A stretch of DNA of 64,000 nucleotides from Leuconostoc pseudomesenteroides KCTC 3652 (GCF_014634745.1 NZ_BMBP01000003.1:1-64000); one strand, 5' to 3'. Shown: positions 27,863 to 37,500, numbered from the stretch's first letter. A program made the numbers and translations. The notes: generated by a model not told the origin, from the letters alone.

Positions 27863-29191
27863 TTACTTTTTAATTTGTCGTTTTGATAAGACCAAATAAA
27901 CAGGCAATCCAATCGCGACAACGGCAATTGATATTACAACACCAGAAAAATCATGCAAAATTTCTGAAATTTCCACGTAAAGTGAACCTGCAATTGCTAG
28001 TATTGGGATAAACGGATATAACGGTGTTGAAAATGCTCTATTAACGCCAGTCGGATCTTTACGTCGCAAAATGAAAACGCCGACAAATGCCAAAATATAG
28101 AACAAGAAAGTCGTGAACATGGCAATGTCAGTGAGTCGATCAGGATTAGTCAACAATAACATCAAGTCTCCCAGCACAATCATAAACCAAATCGCAGCAT
28201 TAGGTGTTTTGGTCCGCATGTTAATCTTAGAAAACGTTTTTGCAAACGGGAATAAGCCATCCCGCGCCATTGCAAACAATACACGTGGAAATGAAACAAT
28301 TTTACCATTGAGTGTCCCTAGTAATGAAATTAAAACCGCCACACTCATCAAACGACCACCAACGACACCAAAGGCACTGGTTGCCATATGAATTGTTGTA
28401 TTTTGACCAAGCGCAACGATGTTCGCTGCATCTAAACTTCTATATGTCCCATAACTGACACCCACGTAAGAAATAATAACAATAATAAGCCCAAATACGA
28501 TTGCCTTTGGCAGAACTTTTTGCGGATTTTTAATTTCACCACTAATATTTGCCAAAGTTACCCAGCCGTCGTAAGCAAATAGCGTTGCTAAAATAGCAAC
28601 CCCAAATCCCCCACTGTTAGTGTGTGCTACCGCAGTGACTGTCTGTCCTAATGCTTCATGTTGTCCAAAAAACATACCAAAAATGATCAACGCAACAATC
28701 GGCAACATTTTAAGTGTCGTCGTCAATATCTGAAAGCCAGCACTGAAACGATTAGGAATTGAGTTGATTATGCCAACAAACGCCAATGCAATAATCGCTG
28801 AGGGTATCGCCCACATTTTGGGTAATTGAAACAAGTCAACAAATAGTATCCCAAAATAAGCAGAAATTGATCCCATCATAGCCGGACCATAAAAGATGAC
28901 TTGCATCCATCCAGCTAAATAGCCCCAAACTTTGCCATAAATTTTTTCAATATAAATGTATAAGCCACCAGTTTTAGCCATTTGGGAGCCAATTTCAGCA
29001 ACACTCATACCAGAAGCAAGTGTCAAAATACCGCCAGCTGCCCATGCAATTAATGCAGATGTCGTACTACCTGCCGACGCTAATACACTACCTTGTTTAA
29101 AAAAAATCCCTGAACCAATGATTGTGCCAACCACTAACGCCAGTGAGGCAGTCAGGCCGAAGCCGCGGTTGAGTTGTGCTTTATTGTCCAT
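27863..29191 (-). CDS. APC-family amino-acid permease (SteT/LAT-like)
   Basis: A 442-residue, 12-helix transporter of the APC superfamily. The N-terminus FGLTASLALVVGTIIGSGIFFKQGSVL contains the GSGIF motif of the LAT-like exchangers (Bacillus SteT, a serine/threonine exchanger), followed by SVAEIGSQMAKTGGLYIYIEKIYG. It is therefore probably an amino-acid exchanger or importer, substrate not determined. It stands alone between two converging terminators. Confidence 0.82.
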   Translation of the reverse strand: MDNKAQLNRGFGLTASLALVVGTIIGSGIFFKQGSVLASAGSTTSALIAWAAGGILTLASGMSVAEIGSQMAKTGGLYIYIEKIYGKVWGYLAGWMQVIFYGPAMMGSISAYFGILFVDLFQLPKMWAIPSAIIALAFVGIINSIPNRFSAGFQILTTTLKMLPIVALIIFGMFFGQHEALGQTVTAVAHTNSGGFGVAILATLFAYDGWVTLANISGEIKNPQKVLPKAIVFGLIIVIISYVGVSYGTYRSLDAANIVALGQNTTIHMATSAFGVVGGRLMSVAVLISLLGTLNGKIVSFPRVLFAMARDGLFPFAKTFSKINMRTKTPNAAIWFMIVLGDLMLLLTNPDRLTDIAMFTTFLFYILAFVGVFILRRKDPTGVNRAFSTPLYPFIPILAIAGSLYVEISEILHDFSGVVISIAVVAIGLPVYLVLSKRQIKK

Positions 29192-29294
29192 ATCGTCCCC
29201 TGATTTTGTATCTATCTTGCCATTATATACTATTTTGTTTTATCACATTTTAACAATTTGTGTCTTTTTTGTGTCCATAAACATATTTTGGCAC

Positions 29295-29319
29295 TAAAAA
29301 AGCAACCTTTTCAGATTGC
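29295..29319 (-). terminator. Terminator after trpS
   Basis: A 6-bp stem GCAATC/GGTTGC with a 6-nt loop is followed by TTTTTT on the minus strand, 11 bp past the trpS stop. Confidence 0.7.
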
Positions 29320-29329
29320 AGTGATTTTT

Positions 29330-30346
29330 TTAGTCGAAATAATCAATACCCATTGCATGGCGTACGTCTTTCATTGTTGACTCTGCTACTTCATTAGCAT
29401 GATCAGAGCCAGCCTTTAACATAGCCATCACAGCTGGAATATCTTGGGCAAATGTTTCACGTCGTTGACGAATGGGTGCCATTTCAGCTTCCATCACTTC
29501 AATCAAGTGCTTTTTGATTTTCATGTCACCAAGACCACCAGCAGTATATTGCTCTTTTAGTGCCTGTACACGTTGCTTGTCGGGATCAAAAATATCCAAG
29601 TAAGTAAAGACGACATTGCCTTCAACATGACCGGGGTCATCAATATTGATATGCAATGGATCAGTGTACATCGACTTGACTTTTTTAGCTAATGTATCTG
29701 CATTATCACTAATATAAATCCCGTTGTTCAGTGATTTTGACATTTTAGCATTACCATCAATACCCGGAAGACGTCCTTGCCCTTTGGGCGGAAAGACACC
29801 GACAGGCTCAACCAATACTTCTGATTGATAAGCATTGTTGAATGAACGAACTAGCTCGCGCGTCTGTTCAATCATGGGTTCTTGATCGTCACCAACTGGC
29901 ACTTTTGTAGCTCTAAAAATTGTAATATCGGCCGCTTGAGACACCGGATAAGTCAAAAATCCCGCTGGAATACCCTCTCCAAAACCTTTTTGTTGAATTT
30001 CTGATTTAACAGTCGGGTTGCGTTGCAGACGTGCCACACTGACCAAATTCATAAAATATTCAGTTAATTCTGGCAACCCTGTAATTTGTGATTGTACAAA
30101 AATCGTTGATTTAGCAGGATCAATACCAACTGCCAAATAATCCAATGCGACTTCTGTTAGCGAACGGCGAATTTTTTCAGGATTACGAGCGTTGTCTGTA
30201 AAAGCTTGAGTATCAGCAATCATAATAAATGGATCAAATTCACCGGAATCTTGCATTACCACACGATTTTTTAGTGAACCAATATAATGTCCAATATGCA
30301 ATTTGCCAGTTGGTCGATCACCTGTTAAATAAATTTCTTTTGCCAT
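29330..30346 (-). CDS. trpS: Tryptophan--tRNA ligase
   Basis: A 338-residue class I aminoacyl-tRNA synthetase. The HIGH signature is [11 protein letters not shown] (residues 14-24) and the KMSKS loop is [13 protein letters not shown] near residue 200. The dimeric TrpRS layout and length are normal. It charges tRNA-Trp in the cytoplasm. I find no T box in the ~270 bp upstream; a TATAAT-like -10 lies ~40 bp before the ATG. Confidence 0.97.
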   Translation of the reverse strand: MAKEIYLTGDRPTGKLHIGHYIGSLKNRVVMQDSGEFDPFIMIADTQAFTDNARNPEKIRRSLTEVALDYLAVGIDPAKSTIFVQSQITGLPELTEYFMNLVSVARLQRNPTVKSEIQQKGFGEGIPAGFLTYPVSQAADITIFRATKVPVGDDQEPMIEQTRELVRSFNNAYQSEVLVEPVGVFPPKGQGRLPGIDGNAKMSKSLNNGIYISDNADTLAKKVKSMYTDPLHINIDDPGHVEGNVVFTYLDIFDPDKQRVQALKEQYTAGGLGDMKIKKHLIEVMEAEMAPIRQRRETFAQDIPAVMAMLKAGSDHANEVAESTMKDVRHAMGIDYFD

Positions 30347-30426
30347 GTTTAACCTCGATTTAATTGATTAGCTTATTTCATTATACTTGAAAACGTACAC
30401 GTCGTGACAAGAAATATCGTTTCAGT

Positions 30427-30455
30427 TTGACATTGGGTTTGAAAACTTATACACT
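30427..30455 (+). promoter_or_regulatory. SigA promoter of hflX
   Basis: TTGACA (30427-30432), 17-bp spacer, TACACT (30450-30455). The start near 30462 gives hflX a ~158-nt leader. Confidence 0.8.
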
Positions 30456-30461
30456 ATCACT

Positions 30462-30619
30462 ATTAAGAAAAAGAGGTACGGGAACTTGTTGAGCGAATTT
30501 TAAGATGTAGTGACAACAAACAGGCAACTGTTTTGGTGCGCTTTTCTTGAGATTGGTCTGCAATTTTCGTCAACACGTTAAATTCCCCAGTCTCGTAGTT
30601 TGATTGGAGGCATTTTTTG
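30462..30619 (+). promoter_or_regulatory. Long structured 5' leader of hflX
   Basis: The ~158 nt between the promoter start and the hflX ATG contain an 8-bp stem with one G-U pair (GAGATTGG with CCAGTCTC) just before the ribosome site, a TTGTTG/CAACAA pairing upstream, and an ATGTAG start-stop codon pair. No terminator-type T run is seen. I recognise no named riboswitch; translational control is possible. Confidence 0.45.
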
Positions 30620-31900
30620 ATGCAAGAAACACCCCGAAAAGTATTTTTAGTTGGCTTGACAACGAGTCAGGCAAATTTAACTTATGAATTAGAAGAATTA
30701 GGTAACCTAGCAAGAGCAAACAACTTAGACCCAGTTGAGACTTTTACCCAAAAATTAGAACGCCCTAATCCAGCAACTTATTTTGGTAAAGGCAAAGTCG
30801 AGGAAATTAGCGCGGCAGTAACCACTTATGACGTCGACATGATCGTTGCTAACGACGAGTTGACGCCCTCGCAAATCCGTAATTTGGAAAAAGCGACCAA
30901 CGCGACTGTGGTGGATCGCACTGGTTTGATTTTAGATATTTTTGCGCAACGTGCACAAACAAAAGTAGCCCAATTACAAGTTCAATTGGCGCGCTTGCAA
31001 TATCAGTTACCAAGATTACGTACAAGTATGTCAATCACGCTGGATCAGCAAACTGGTGCTGGTGGTGGTGGCTTTACATCTCGAGGCGCTGGAGAAACAA
31101 AACTCGAACAATCTCGTCGTCGTATTACAGCTCAAATGGTTCATATTCGTCAAGAATTAGCAGACCTTGAGAAAGGCGAGACAACACGATCAGCACAACG
31201 CCAAAATAATGATCTGCCAAACGTAGCCTTGGTCGGCTACACTAACGCCGGTAAATCAACACTAATGAACCGGCTGTTAGCGCGTTTTGGTATTGGTGCT
31301 AGTAACGATGATAGCAAACAAGTTTTTGAAAAAGATATGCTTTTTGCCACTTTGAACACAACCGTGCGCCAATTGACATTACCAGATAAAAAACAATTTT
31401 TGCTCAGTGATACCGTTGGCTTTGTCTCTAAGCTACCTCACAGCTTAGTCGCTGCTTTTAAATCGACATTGCAAGAAGCGGCCAGTGCGGATCTACTGTT
31501 ACACGTCGTTGATGTCTCTGACCCTCACTATCAAGACATGATGACAACCACTAACAAAACATTACAAGAAATTGGTGTTAGCGGTCGCCCAACCATCACA
31601 GTTTATAATAAAGCTGACCGTACCGAGCTCGTTTTTCCAGAAGTAACTGGTGAAAATGCCATCACCATTTCTGCATTAGATATTGCTTCCCAAGATGCAT
31701 TAATTGACCTTATCAAACAACATGTGTTCAAAGACGTCGCAGTCGTTAACTTGCACATACCTTTTGACAAAGGTAATATTCAGGCTCAGCTCGCCGCAAA
31801 ACATACATTTTTACAGGAAGATTATGACGATACTGGCACCCTCATAACCGTTGAACTCTCCACTAATGAACGCGAGACTTTCAAAGATTATATCGTTTAA
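30620..31900 (+). CDS. hflX: Ribosome-associated GTPase HflX
   Basis: A 426-residue GTPase that splits stalled or antibiotic-bound 70S ribosomes. The N-terminal HflX domain (ELGNLARANNLDPV, YFGKGKVEEI, DELTPSQIRNLE) leads to a coiled linker with the glycine-rich GAGGGGFTSRGAGETKLE. The G domain has GYTNAGKST (P loop), DTVGF (G3) and NKAD (G4). I start at the ATG 9 nt after TGGAGG, although a TTG directly before it is in frame. It is controlled from its own promoter with a long leader and ends at a strong terminator. Confidence 0.95.
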   Translation: MQETPRKVFLVGLTTSQANLTYELEELGNLARANNLDPVETFTQKLERPNPATYFGKGKVEEISAAVTTYDVDMIVANDELTPSQIRNLEKATNATVVDRTGLILDIFAQRAQTKVAQLQVQLARLQYQLPRLRTSMSITLDQQTGAGGGGFTSRGAGETKLEQSRRRITAQMVHIRQELADLEKGETTRSAQRQNNDLPNVALVGYTNAGKSTLMNRLLARFGIGASNDDSKQVFEKDMLFATLNTTVRQLTLPDKKQFLLSDTVGFVSKLPHSLVAAFKSTLQEAASADLLLHVVDVSDPHYQDMMTTTNKTLQEIGVSGRPTITVYNKADRTELVFPEVTGENAITISALDIASQDALIDLIKQHVFKDVAVVNLHIPFDKGNIQAQLAAKHTFLQEDYDDTGTLITVELSTNERETFKDYIV

Positions 31901-31901
31901 A

Positions 31902-31939
31902 AAAAGGGCAGCAAACCAATTATGGTTTGCTGCCCTTTT
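31902..31939. terminator. Terminator after hflX
   Basis: A 16-bp perfect stem (AAAAGGGCAGCAAACC and complement) around a 6-nt loop, flanked by A and T runs. It serves hflX on the plus strand and the tRNA-Pro transcript on the minus strand. Confidence 0.93.
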
Positions 31940-31954
31940 AATATTTCTCGCTCA

Positions 31955-32028
31955 TCGGGATGACGAGATTTGAACTCACGACCCCCACGTCCCGAACGTG
32001 GTGCTCTACCAAGCTGAGCTACATCCCG
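31955..32028 (-). tRNA. tRNA-Pro(CGG)
   Basis: 74 nt with a full cloverleaf: acceptor CGGGATG/CATCCCG with the C1-G72 pair typical of bacterial tRNA-Pro, D stem GCTC/GAGC, anticodon stem CCACG/CGTGG around TTCGGGA (anticodon CGG), and TTCAAAT T loop. It reads CCG. The CCA end is not encoded. Confidence 0.95.
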
Positions 32029-32074
32029 TTGATACGAGAATAATTTTAACGCAATCAATGCGCCAATTCAAATT

Positions 32075-33268
32075 TTAATACACTAACGTTTCACCTTTTG
32101 TTGGTAAATAGACATTCAAACCTACTTTGCGCAAGGCTTCTGCTTCTTTTTCTGGCTTGAACGAATGCCAAGTAACAGTCTTTTGAGCATTGACATGTTG
32201 TGCTAATGACACCAAATCTTCTGGCTTGGCGTGACCACTTGCACCCAAACGTTGGAGCTCGACATGATTGGCATCTAAGTATGCCTGTAATTCGGCAAAG
32301 CGAGGATCATACTCGCCTAAAGGTTCACCGTTCATGTGTAGATATACAAATTGACCATCAAATTGATCTAAATCATGTAATTGATTAAAGTGATTTTGAA
32401 CAACGTAATGATTGGGATCTGCCACAACGGCTTCCCAATCAATTTCTTTAACATCCGCAACACCCATGGCCCGCATGATTGTTGCAAATTGCTTATCCCA
32501 AAGGATTTCACGACCATGCAGCCGTGCTGTATTTTGCAGAGCCTCTAAGCGATCAATGTTACGTTCATAGGGATTAATGACAACTAATTGATGATGTTCA
32601 TCTAAAATTTGTCCAAAATCTTGTTGCACTGACATCTCAGTATGGCGCACATGTTCCGTTTCGTCATCGGCATCAAAGCTAAATTCCGTACCTTCTAACA
32701 AAAATAAATCAATGTGTGCTTCACGTAAGATATCTGCCCAATGATTGACACGTTCGGGGTGAGGACCATCAAGTCGCACATCCCCACTATGAACAAATGT
32801 GTGTACGCCGTCACGGACACGAATTGCAGCAGCGCCACGTGCATCATGGTCAGTTTCGAAAAATGTAACTTCAAAATCACCAAACATCATTGGCGTCTCA
32901 AATGGGATCACTTTAATAGTCGCATTAGGCGCAGATTCTGTCCCTAATTCAGTCAAGACCTGATATAAATCAGCCGAAGCTTGACTCATGTAAACATCGG
33001 TTGGCTTGGTTAAATACTTCAACGCGCCCATATGATCCAGATGTAAATGAGAAACAAAAATTGTTGTCGCCATATCACTGTCAACATCAGTGAATAAATC
33101 AGGTAGTGCTGGTAATGTTCCGTCTGCTAATAAATCACCAGTCGGCGTTTCAGCCGGGGCAAAATTAACGCCAAAGTCCATTACAAGTCGGGTGTTTCCC
33201 TGTGTGAACGAGACCACATTGCCACCAATTGTATTCAGTCCATTTAAAAATTGTACTTGCGTACTCAT
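32075..33268 (-). CDS. Metallo-beta-lactamase-fold hydrolase coupled to the ugp importer
   Basis: A 397-residue cytoplasmic MBL-fold enzyme. The metal site is visible: SHLHLDH at 73-79, FVHSGDVRLDG with the bridging aspartate, and a late histidine in GASGHAKPEDL and TVTWHSFKPE. The arrangement resembles RNase J/beta-CASP-type or phosphodiesterase MBL proteins, and AxxHSFKP-like ends occur in RNase J relatives. Its ATG shares a base with the ugpB stop (TAATG), so it is translationally coupled to the importer. In the E. coli ugp operon this place is taken by the diesterase UgpQ. A phosphodiester-cleaving role here is inference; a nuclease is the alternative. Confidence 0.75.
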   Translation of the reverse strand: MSTQVQFLNGLNTIGGNVVSFTQGNTRLVMDFGVNFAPAETPTGDLLADGTLPALPDLFTDVDSDMATTIFVSHLHLDHMGALKYLTKPTDVYMSQASADLYQVLTELGTESAPNATIKVIPFETPMMFGDFEVTFFETDHDARGAAAIRVRDGVHTFVHSGDVRLDGPHPERVNHWADILREAHIDLFLLEGTEFSFDADDETEHVRHTEMSVQQDFGQILDEHHQLVVINPYERNIDRLEALQNTARLHGREILWDKQFATIMRAMGVADVKEIDWEAVVADPNHYVVQNHFNQLHDLDQFDGQFVYLHMNGEPLGEYDPRFAELQAYLDANHVELQRLGASGHAKPEDLVSLAQHVNAQKTVTWHSFKPEKEAEALRKVGLNVYLPTKGETLVY

Positions 33269-34557
33269 TATTTATTCTCTTTCAAAGTCTTCTTTGTTTG
33301 GTCAGATAATGTTTTCAAAGCGTCTGCAGCAGGTGTTTTCTTCGTCAACATTGAATCAACAGCATTCAGCAAGTTCGTACGGTAATCTTGGTAACCCAAG
33401 AATGCAGTGTCTGAGAAGGCACCTGGCAATGAGTCTGACGCTGCTTTAGCTAATGGGTTCTTCTTTAGATATGCTTTATAAGCAGATGACTTCGTTGCTT
33501 TCTTAGTAATTGGCAAGTAACCTGTTGCTTCTGCCCACTTTTCAGTTTGCTTATCAGACATCAAATATTTCATGAATGCCCAAGCGCCTGCTTGTTGCTT
33601 CTTAGTGGCTGTTGCCGTAACTACTAAGCTATTACCAGCCAAAACAGTTGCTGATTTGCCTTTGTAAGATGGTAATGGTGCAGTACCCCAATCAAAGTCT
33701 TTAGCTGCAGCTGCCTGCGTTGCTGTAATTCCTGCAGATGATGAGAAAGTCAAAGCTGTCTTACCATTGACAAAGTTTGTTGTGCCGTAGATATCAGAAC
33801 CAGCCGTTTTAGCAGTGCCATCAGCGACCATATCAGTAATCAACTTAGCAGCAGTCACAGCCTTCTTTGAGTCAACATTAACTTTGTCTTTGCTAGTTAC
33901 CAATGATACACCAGCTGAACGGACCATTGAATCCCATTCCATGTCAAATGACTTATCGAATCCTACTGTTGCAATGCCATCTTTCTTCAAAACGTCAGAC
34001 ATCTTTGCAATATCATCCCAGGTTTTTGGTACTGATAAATTGTATTTTTTCAGAAGCGTTTTATTATAGAACATTTCTCGTACAGAGGCTGAGAAAGGTG
34101 TTGAGTAGAATTCGCCCTTATACTTAGATTGTTGCAAGAAACCAGAATAAATATTGTTTAATTGCTTCTTTGACAAGCCATTCTTACCATCAACCTGTGA
34201 TTGAAGTGACGTTACAATACCGTCTTTGACGTAATCAGGCACTTGTGTGTAAGTTGCTTGTGCCATAACCGGCAAAGTTTTTGACTTCGCACCAGCCATG
34301 ATTCTTTGGTTCAAAGTCGTATAGTCACCTTGCGCAGTTGCGACAACCTTATACTTACTTTGTGATTTGTTGAAGGCGTCAATACGCTTTTGCAAAGCGT
34401 CTTTGTATGGGCCAGCCATGGCGTGCCAAAATGTGACTTTAACTGGTTTAGTTGCTGCACTCACTGTCTCTGTGTGCACAGCCGACAAACCTGCAAAAGA
34501 TGAACTTGCCATAATCGTGATAGCAGCCAAAGCTGCAACTTTCTTCCCAGTACTCAT
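33268..34557 (-). CDS. ugpB: UgpB-like ABC transporter substrate-binding protein
   Basis: A 429-residue extracellular binding protein of the carbohydrate/glycerol-phosphate cluster. After a signal sequence (hydrophobic at ~6-25, probable cleavage at VSA) comes VKVTFWHAMAGPYKDALQKR, matching UgpB (FWHSMEG), then TWDDIAKMSDVLKKDGI and PLPSYKGK. Glycerol 3-phosphate or glycerophosphodiesters are the likely ligands; related maltodextrin-type sugars cannot be excluded. Unusually there is no lipobox cysteine, so it would not be lipid-anchored. A stem-loop lies between it and ugpE. AAAGGAAACATG precedes the start region. Confidence 0.82.
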   Translation of the reverse strand: MSTGKKVAALAAITIMASSSFAGLSAVHTETVSAATKPVKVTFWHAMAGPYKDALQKRIDAFNKSQSKYKVVATAQGDYTTLNQRIMAGAKSKTLPVMAQATYTQVPDYVKDGIVTSLQSQVDGKNGLSKKQLNNIYSGFLQQSKYKGEFYSTPFSASVREMFYNKTLLKKYNLSVPKTWDDIAKMSDVLKKDGIATVGFDKSFDMEWDSMVRSAGVSLVTSKDKVNVDSKKAVTAAKLITDMVADGTAKTAGSDIYGTTNFVNGKTALTFSSSAGITATQAAAAKDFDWGTAPLPSYKGKSATVLAGNSLVVTATATKKQQAGAWAFMKYLMSDKQTEKWAEATGYLPITKKATKSSAYKAYLKKNPLAKAASDSLPGAFSDTAFLGYQDYRTNLLNAVDSMLTKKTPAADALKTLSDQTKKTLKENK

Positions 34558-34583
34558 GTGTACATGTTTCCTTTCGTGTTCCC

Positions 34584-34646
34584 AAAAAAATTTAGCTGCT
34601 TTTTATAAGCAGTAAAGAGATACCATGTCTCATCACATCTCTTTAC
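34584..34646 (-). other. Intra-operon stem-loops between ugpE and ugpB
   Basis: Two hairpins on the minus strand: a 10-bp perfect stem GTAAAGAGAT/ATCTCTTTAC and a 6-bp CTGCTT/AAGCAG followed by a T-rich run. They may partly terminate transcripts from the upstream genes or protect the ugpB mRNA end, tuning binding protein versus permease levels. Confidence 0.6.
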
Positions 34647-34670
34647 CGCCCACAAAACGTGGACAGTAGC

Positions 34671-35498
34671 TTAACCCTTAATGCCACCACCAGAAATACC
34701 AGCAACAACATATTTATTCAAGAATAAGTACAAGATAACCATAGGTAGAATCACAAACGTAGATGCCGCCATCAATTCCGGATAATTGACACCCGAATCT
34801 GAACTGAACGCTTGCAATCCAACAGGCAAGGTACGCATCTTGTCTGTGTTTGTGACAATTAATGGCCACATAAATGAGTTCCATGAGCCAATAATTTGTA
34901 ACAAGCCAATTGCCGTAATGGACGACTTAGCATTTGGTACCAAAATTTGCCACAGAAACTTCCAATCAGAAGCCCCATCAAGCTTGGCGGCGTAGTAAAG
35001 CTGGTCTGGTACACTAGCAAAAGACTGGCGCAAAGTGAATACCGCAAAGAAACTAGCTAACCATGGAATAATCAAAGCGCCATAAGTATTCACCAGATGC
35101 ATTTGTGATAGTGTCACAAAGTTTGGGATAATCAACATTTCACCCGGTACCATCATTGTTGCTAACAAAATAGTGAAAAGCGTCTTCTTACCAAAAAAAT
35201 TCATTTTAGCAAACGCAAACGCTGCCATGATGGCTGTGATAATCTGTCCTATCGTGGTCACAAATGATACAACCACTGAATTCAGAAGATACGTTGCAAA
35301 AGGTGCTGCTTTCCATGCTGAAATCCAATTAGTGATTTGCAACTTTTTTGGCAACCAAGTTGGTGGTGTTTGCAATGCTTCAAAACCAGTTTTAAATGAT
35401 GTTGATACCATCCAGAAGAATGGCAATAACATTGTCAGTGCACCAACCACTAACAGTAAGTAAACGATTGTTTTTGATATTGTCTTTCTCATCGTCAA
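34671..35498 (-). CDS. ugpE: ABC transporter permease (UgpE type)
   Basis: A 275-residue inner-membrane permease with six helices and the EAA loop AAKLDGASDWKFLWQILVPNAKSS, which docks the ATPase. This is the second permease of a CUT1-type sugar or glycerol-phosphate importer, next to UgpA (7 bp away). It begins with the short basic segment MTMRKTISK typical of MalG/UgpE proteins. Confidence 0.88.
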   Translation of the reverse strand: MTMRKTISKTIVYLLLVVGALTMLLPFFWMVSTSFKTGFEALQTPPTWLPKKLQITNWISAWKAAPFATYLLNSVVVSFVTTIGQIITAIMAAFAFAKMNFFGKKTLFTILLATMMVPGEMLIIPNFVTLSQMHLVNTYGALIIPWLASFFAVFTLRQSFASVPDQLYYAAKLDGASDWKFLWQILVPNAKSSITAIGLLQIIGSWNSFMWPLIVTNTDKMRTLPVGLQAFSSDSGVNYPELMAASTFVILPMVILYLFLNKYVVAGISGGGIKG

Positions 35499-35504
35499 CT
35501 CCTC

Positions 35505-36401
35505 TTAGTAATGAACATGTTTTTTGCTAAACCATGTCTGCAATAATGTCACAATTAAAATCATAAAGAATAATACGACACCTGCGGCCGCAGCGATACC
35601 GTATTTGTTTTGCTCATAAAACATACGATATAAGTAAAATACAACTGTCATTGCAGCATTTCCAGGTCCTGCCTGTCCACCAAACAATGAGAATATTTCA
35701 TCAAAGACTTTAAACGATCCAATCACAGCATTAACGGCAATCAAAAACGTCATCGGACTAATCATTGGCACTGTAACATGCAAAAAGCGTTCCCAAGCGT
35801 TGGCACCATCTAAGGTCGCCGCGCTATACAGTCGTTTGTCAACATTATTGAGAGCAACCAAGAAGAGCATAATATTGAAGCCCAAGCTCTTCCAAATAGC
35901 CAAAATAATCAACGCTGGCAATGCCCATGTTGGATCATTCAACCAGTCAATTGGATGGATACCTACAAAGCTCAAAAAATAATTCAATAAGCCCGCATCT
36001 TTATTATAAATCCACTTCCAAACCATTGATATTGCAACAATACTGGTCACAAATGGTAGAAAATAGATGGTACGGAAGAACCCAGCCAACACTTTGATCT
36101 GGTTTAAAAGTACGGCCACTGTCAACGAAATGACAATTTCTAATGGGACAACACCAACAACGAAAATTAAAGTGTTCGCCACAGCAGAATGAAACAGCGG
36201 ATCTTCCCATAAATATTTAAAATTATCAAAACCAAGCGCCATTACTTGATTCGTGAAAAAGTTGTACTGCGTATAAAAGCTCATCGCCAAACTTGAGACA
36301 ATCGGGTATAAACTAAAAATCGCGACAATGATTAGCATTGGCAAGACATAAAGCCACCCTTTTAATGTCTGTTTCCAAGTAGGCTTTTGATTGTTCATCA
36401 T
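35505..36401 (-). CDS. ugpA: ABC transporter permease (UgpA type)
   Basis: A 298-residue permease with six helices and the EAA loop AATLDGANAWERFLHVTVPMISP. N-terminal WKQTLKGWLYVLPMLIIVAIFSLYP matches UgpA/MalF-like proteins lacking the large MalF domain. It heterodimerises with UgpE. It overlaps the ATPase gene by 4 nt, supporting one operon ugpC-A-E-B-MBL. Confidence 0.88.
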   Translation of the reverse strand: MMNNQKPTWKQTLKGWLYVLPMLIIVAIFSLYPIVSSLAMSFYTQYNFFTNQVMALGFDNFKYLWEDPLFHSAVANTLIFVVGVVPLEIVISLTVAVLLNQIKVLAGFFRTIYFLPFVTSIVAISMVWKWIYNKDAGLLNYFLSFVGIHPIDWLNDPTWALPALIILAIWKSLGFNIMLFLVALNNVDKRLYSAATLDGANAWERFLHVTVPMISPMTFLIAVNAVIGSFKVFDEIFSLFGGQAGPGNAAMTVVFYLYRMFYEQNKYGIAAAAGVVLFFMILIVTLLQTWFSKKHVHY

Positions 36402-37438
36402 GCGTGATCACCCCTTAGTGGCAATCGCTGACCACTTTGATCGAAGGCGTAAACGCCACTAAGTGCGGCAAAGAGTGTTGTTTCTTGTTCCAAAGGTGCT
36501 GCCGTTGTGACTTCTGTTGCAACTAGTTGATGTGATCCAACTGAAATCGCCGCTTGCCGATCACGTCCAAATGACAATACTTCATGGACAACCGCTTGCA
36601 TTTTGATGGCAGGTGCTTTCACCTCATTTGTTAATGCTTCAGCACGAATACCAATTGTGGCAACGTCACCATCAAATAATTGTCTCACCTCGTCATCAAA
36701 CTGGTCTGCTGGTACCACATTTAACGCAGGTTCTCCGATAAAGTTAGCGACAAATTGATTATTTGGATTTTCATATAGTGATTGTGGTGCATCATATTGT
36801 TGAATGCGACCATCGTTTAATAGCATAATTTTATCAGCAACATGCATTGCTTCACTCTGATCATGCGTAACAAAGACTGTTGTGACGCCTGTTTCCTTTT
36901 GAATACGTCGAATTTCTTCGCGCATTTCAACTCTGAGACGTGCATCAAGATTTGAGAGAGGCTCATCAAGTAACAAAATGTTAGGTGATTTTGCTAACGC
37001 GCGGGCAATGGCAACACGTTGTTGCTGACCACCAGACAAATCACTTGGTTTTTTGTTAATTTGATCAGAGACACGAACCAGTTGTGCTAATTCTAAAGCA
37101 CGCTGTTTACGTGTGGATTTATCCACCTTAGCCATTTTCATTGGGAAAATAATGTTATCTAAAACGGTCATATGAGGGTACAAGGCATAGTTTTGGAAAA
37201 CCATCCCAACACCACGTCCCAACGCATCTTGCTTTGTAACATCTTTGTCACCAAAGTATATATTGCCACTAGTTGCTGATAATAGACCCGAGATCAAATT
37301 CAGCGTGGTAGATTTACCACCACCTGAGGGTCCTAAGAGTGCAACGAGTTGTCCGTCGGTGATATCAAAATCCATGTCATGTAAGACTTCGACGCCGTTT
37401 GGATAGGTCAAAGTCACGTGATTAAATTTAACTTCCAC
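36398..37438 (-). CDS. ugpC: ABC transporter ATPase (UgpC/MsmK type)
   Basis: A 346-residue CUT1-family ATPase energising the importer. It shows Walker A GPSGGGKST (36-44), Q loop FQNYALYPHMTV, signature LSGGQQQR, Walker B ILLLDEPLSNLD and switch VTHDQSEAM, then the C-terminal regulatory OB domain from ~240. It starts at GTG (37438) after a GAGAG site. Related ATPases (MsmK, MalK) can serve several importers, so it may be shared. Its promoter is at 37471-37500. Confidence 0.92.
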   Translation of the reverse strand: MEVKFNHVTLTYPNGVEVLHDMDFDITDGQLVALLGPSGGGKSTTLNLISGLLSATSGNIYFGDKDVTKQDALGRGVGMVFQNYALYPHMTVLDNIIFPMKMAKVDKSTRKQRALELAQLVRVSDQINKKPSDLSGGQQQRVAIARALAKSPNILLLDEPLSNLDARLRVEMREEIRRIQKETGVTTVFVTHDQSEAMHVADKIMLLNDGRIQQYDAPQSLYENPNNQFVANFIGEPALNVVPADQFDDEVRQLFDGDVATIGIRAEALTNEVKAPAIKMQAVVHEVLSFGRDRQAAISVGSHQLVATEVTTAAPLEQETTLFAALSGVYAFDQSGQRLPLRGDHA

Positions 37439-37470
37439 TGTGTTTCTCTCTTCTTTTTTGTTATAAAGTT

Positions 37471-37500
37471 AGTATAGATGAAATCATCTGTCCTGTGCAA
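37471..37500 (-). promoter_or_regulatory. SigA promoter of the ugp operon
   Basis: Minus strand: TTGCAC (37495-37500), 18-bp spacer, TATACT (37471-37476), ~33 bp from the ugpC start. No cre or PhoP-type repeat was found beside it. Confidence 0.7.

Noticed and set aside
30347-30619. T-box leader for trpS
   Set aside because: The minus strand upstream of trpS has no T-box core sequence or terminator; only a -10-like TATAAT is near the gene.
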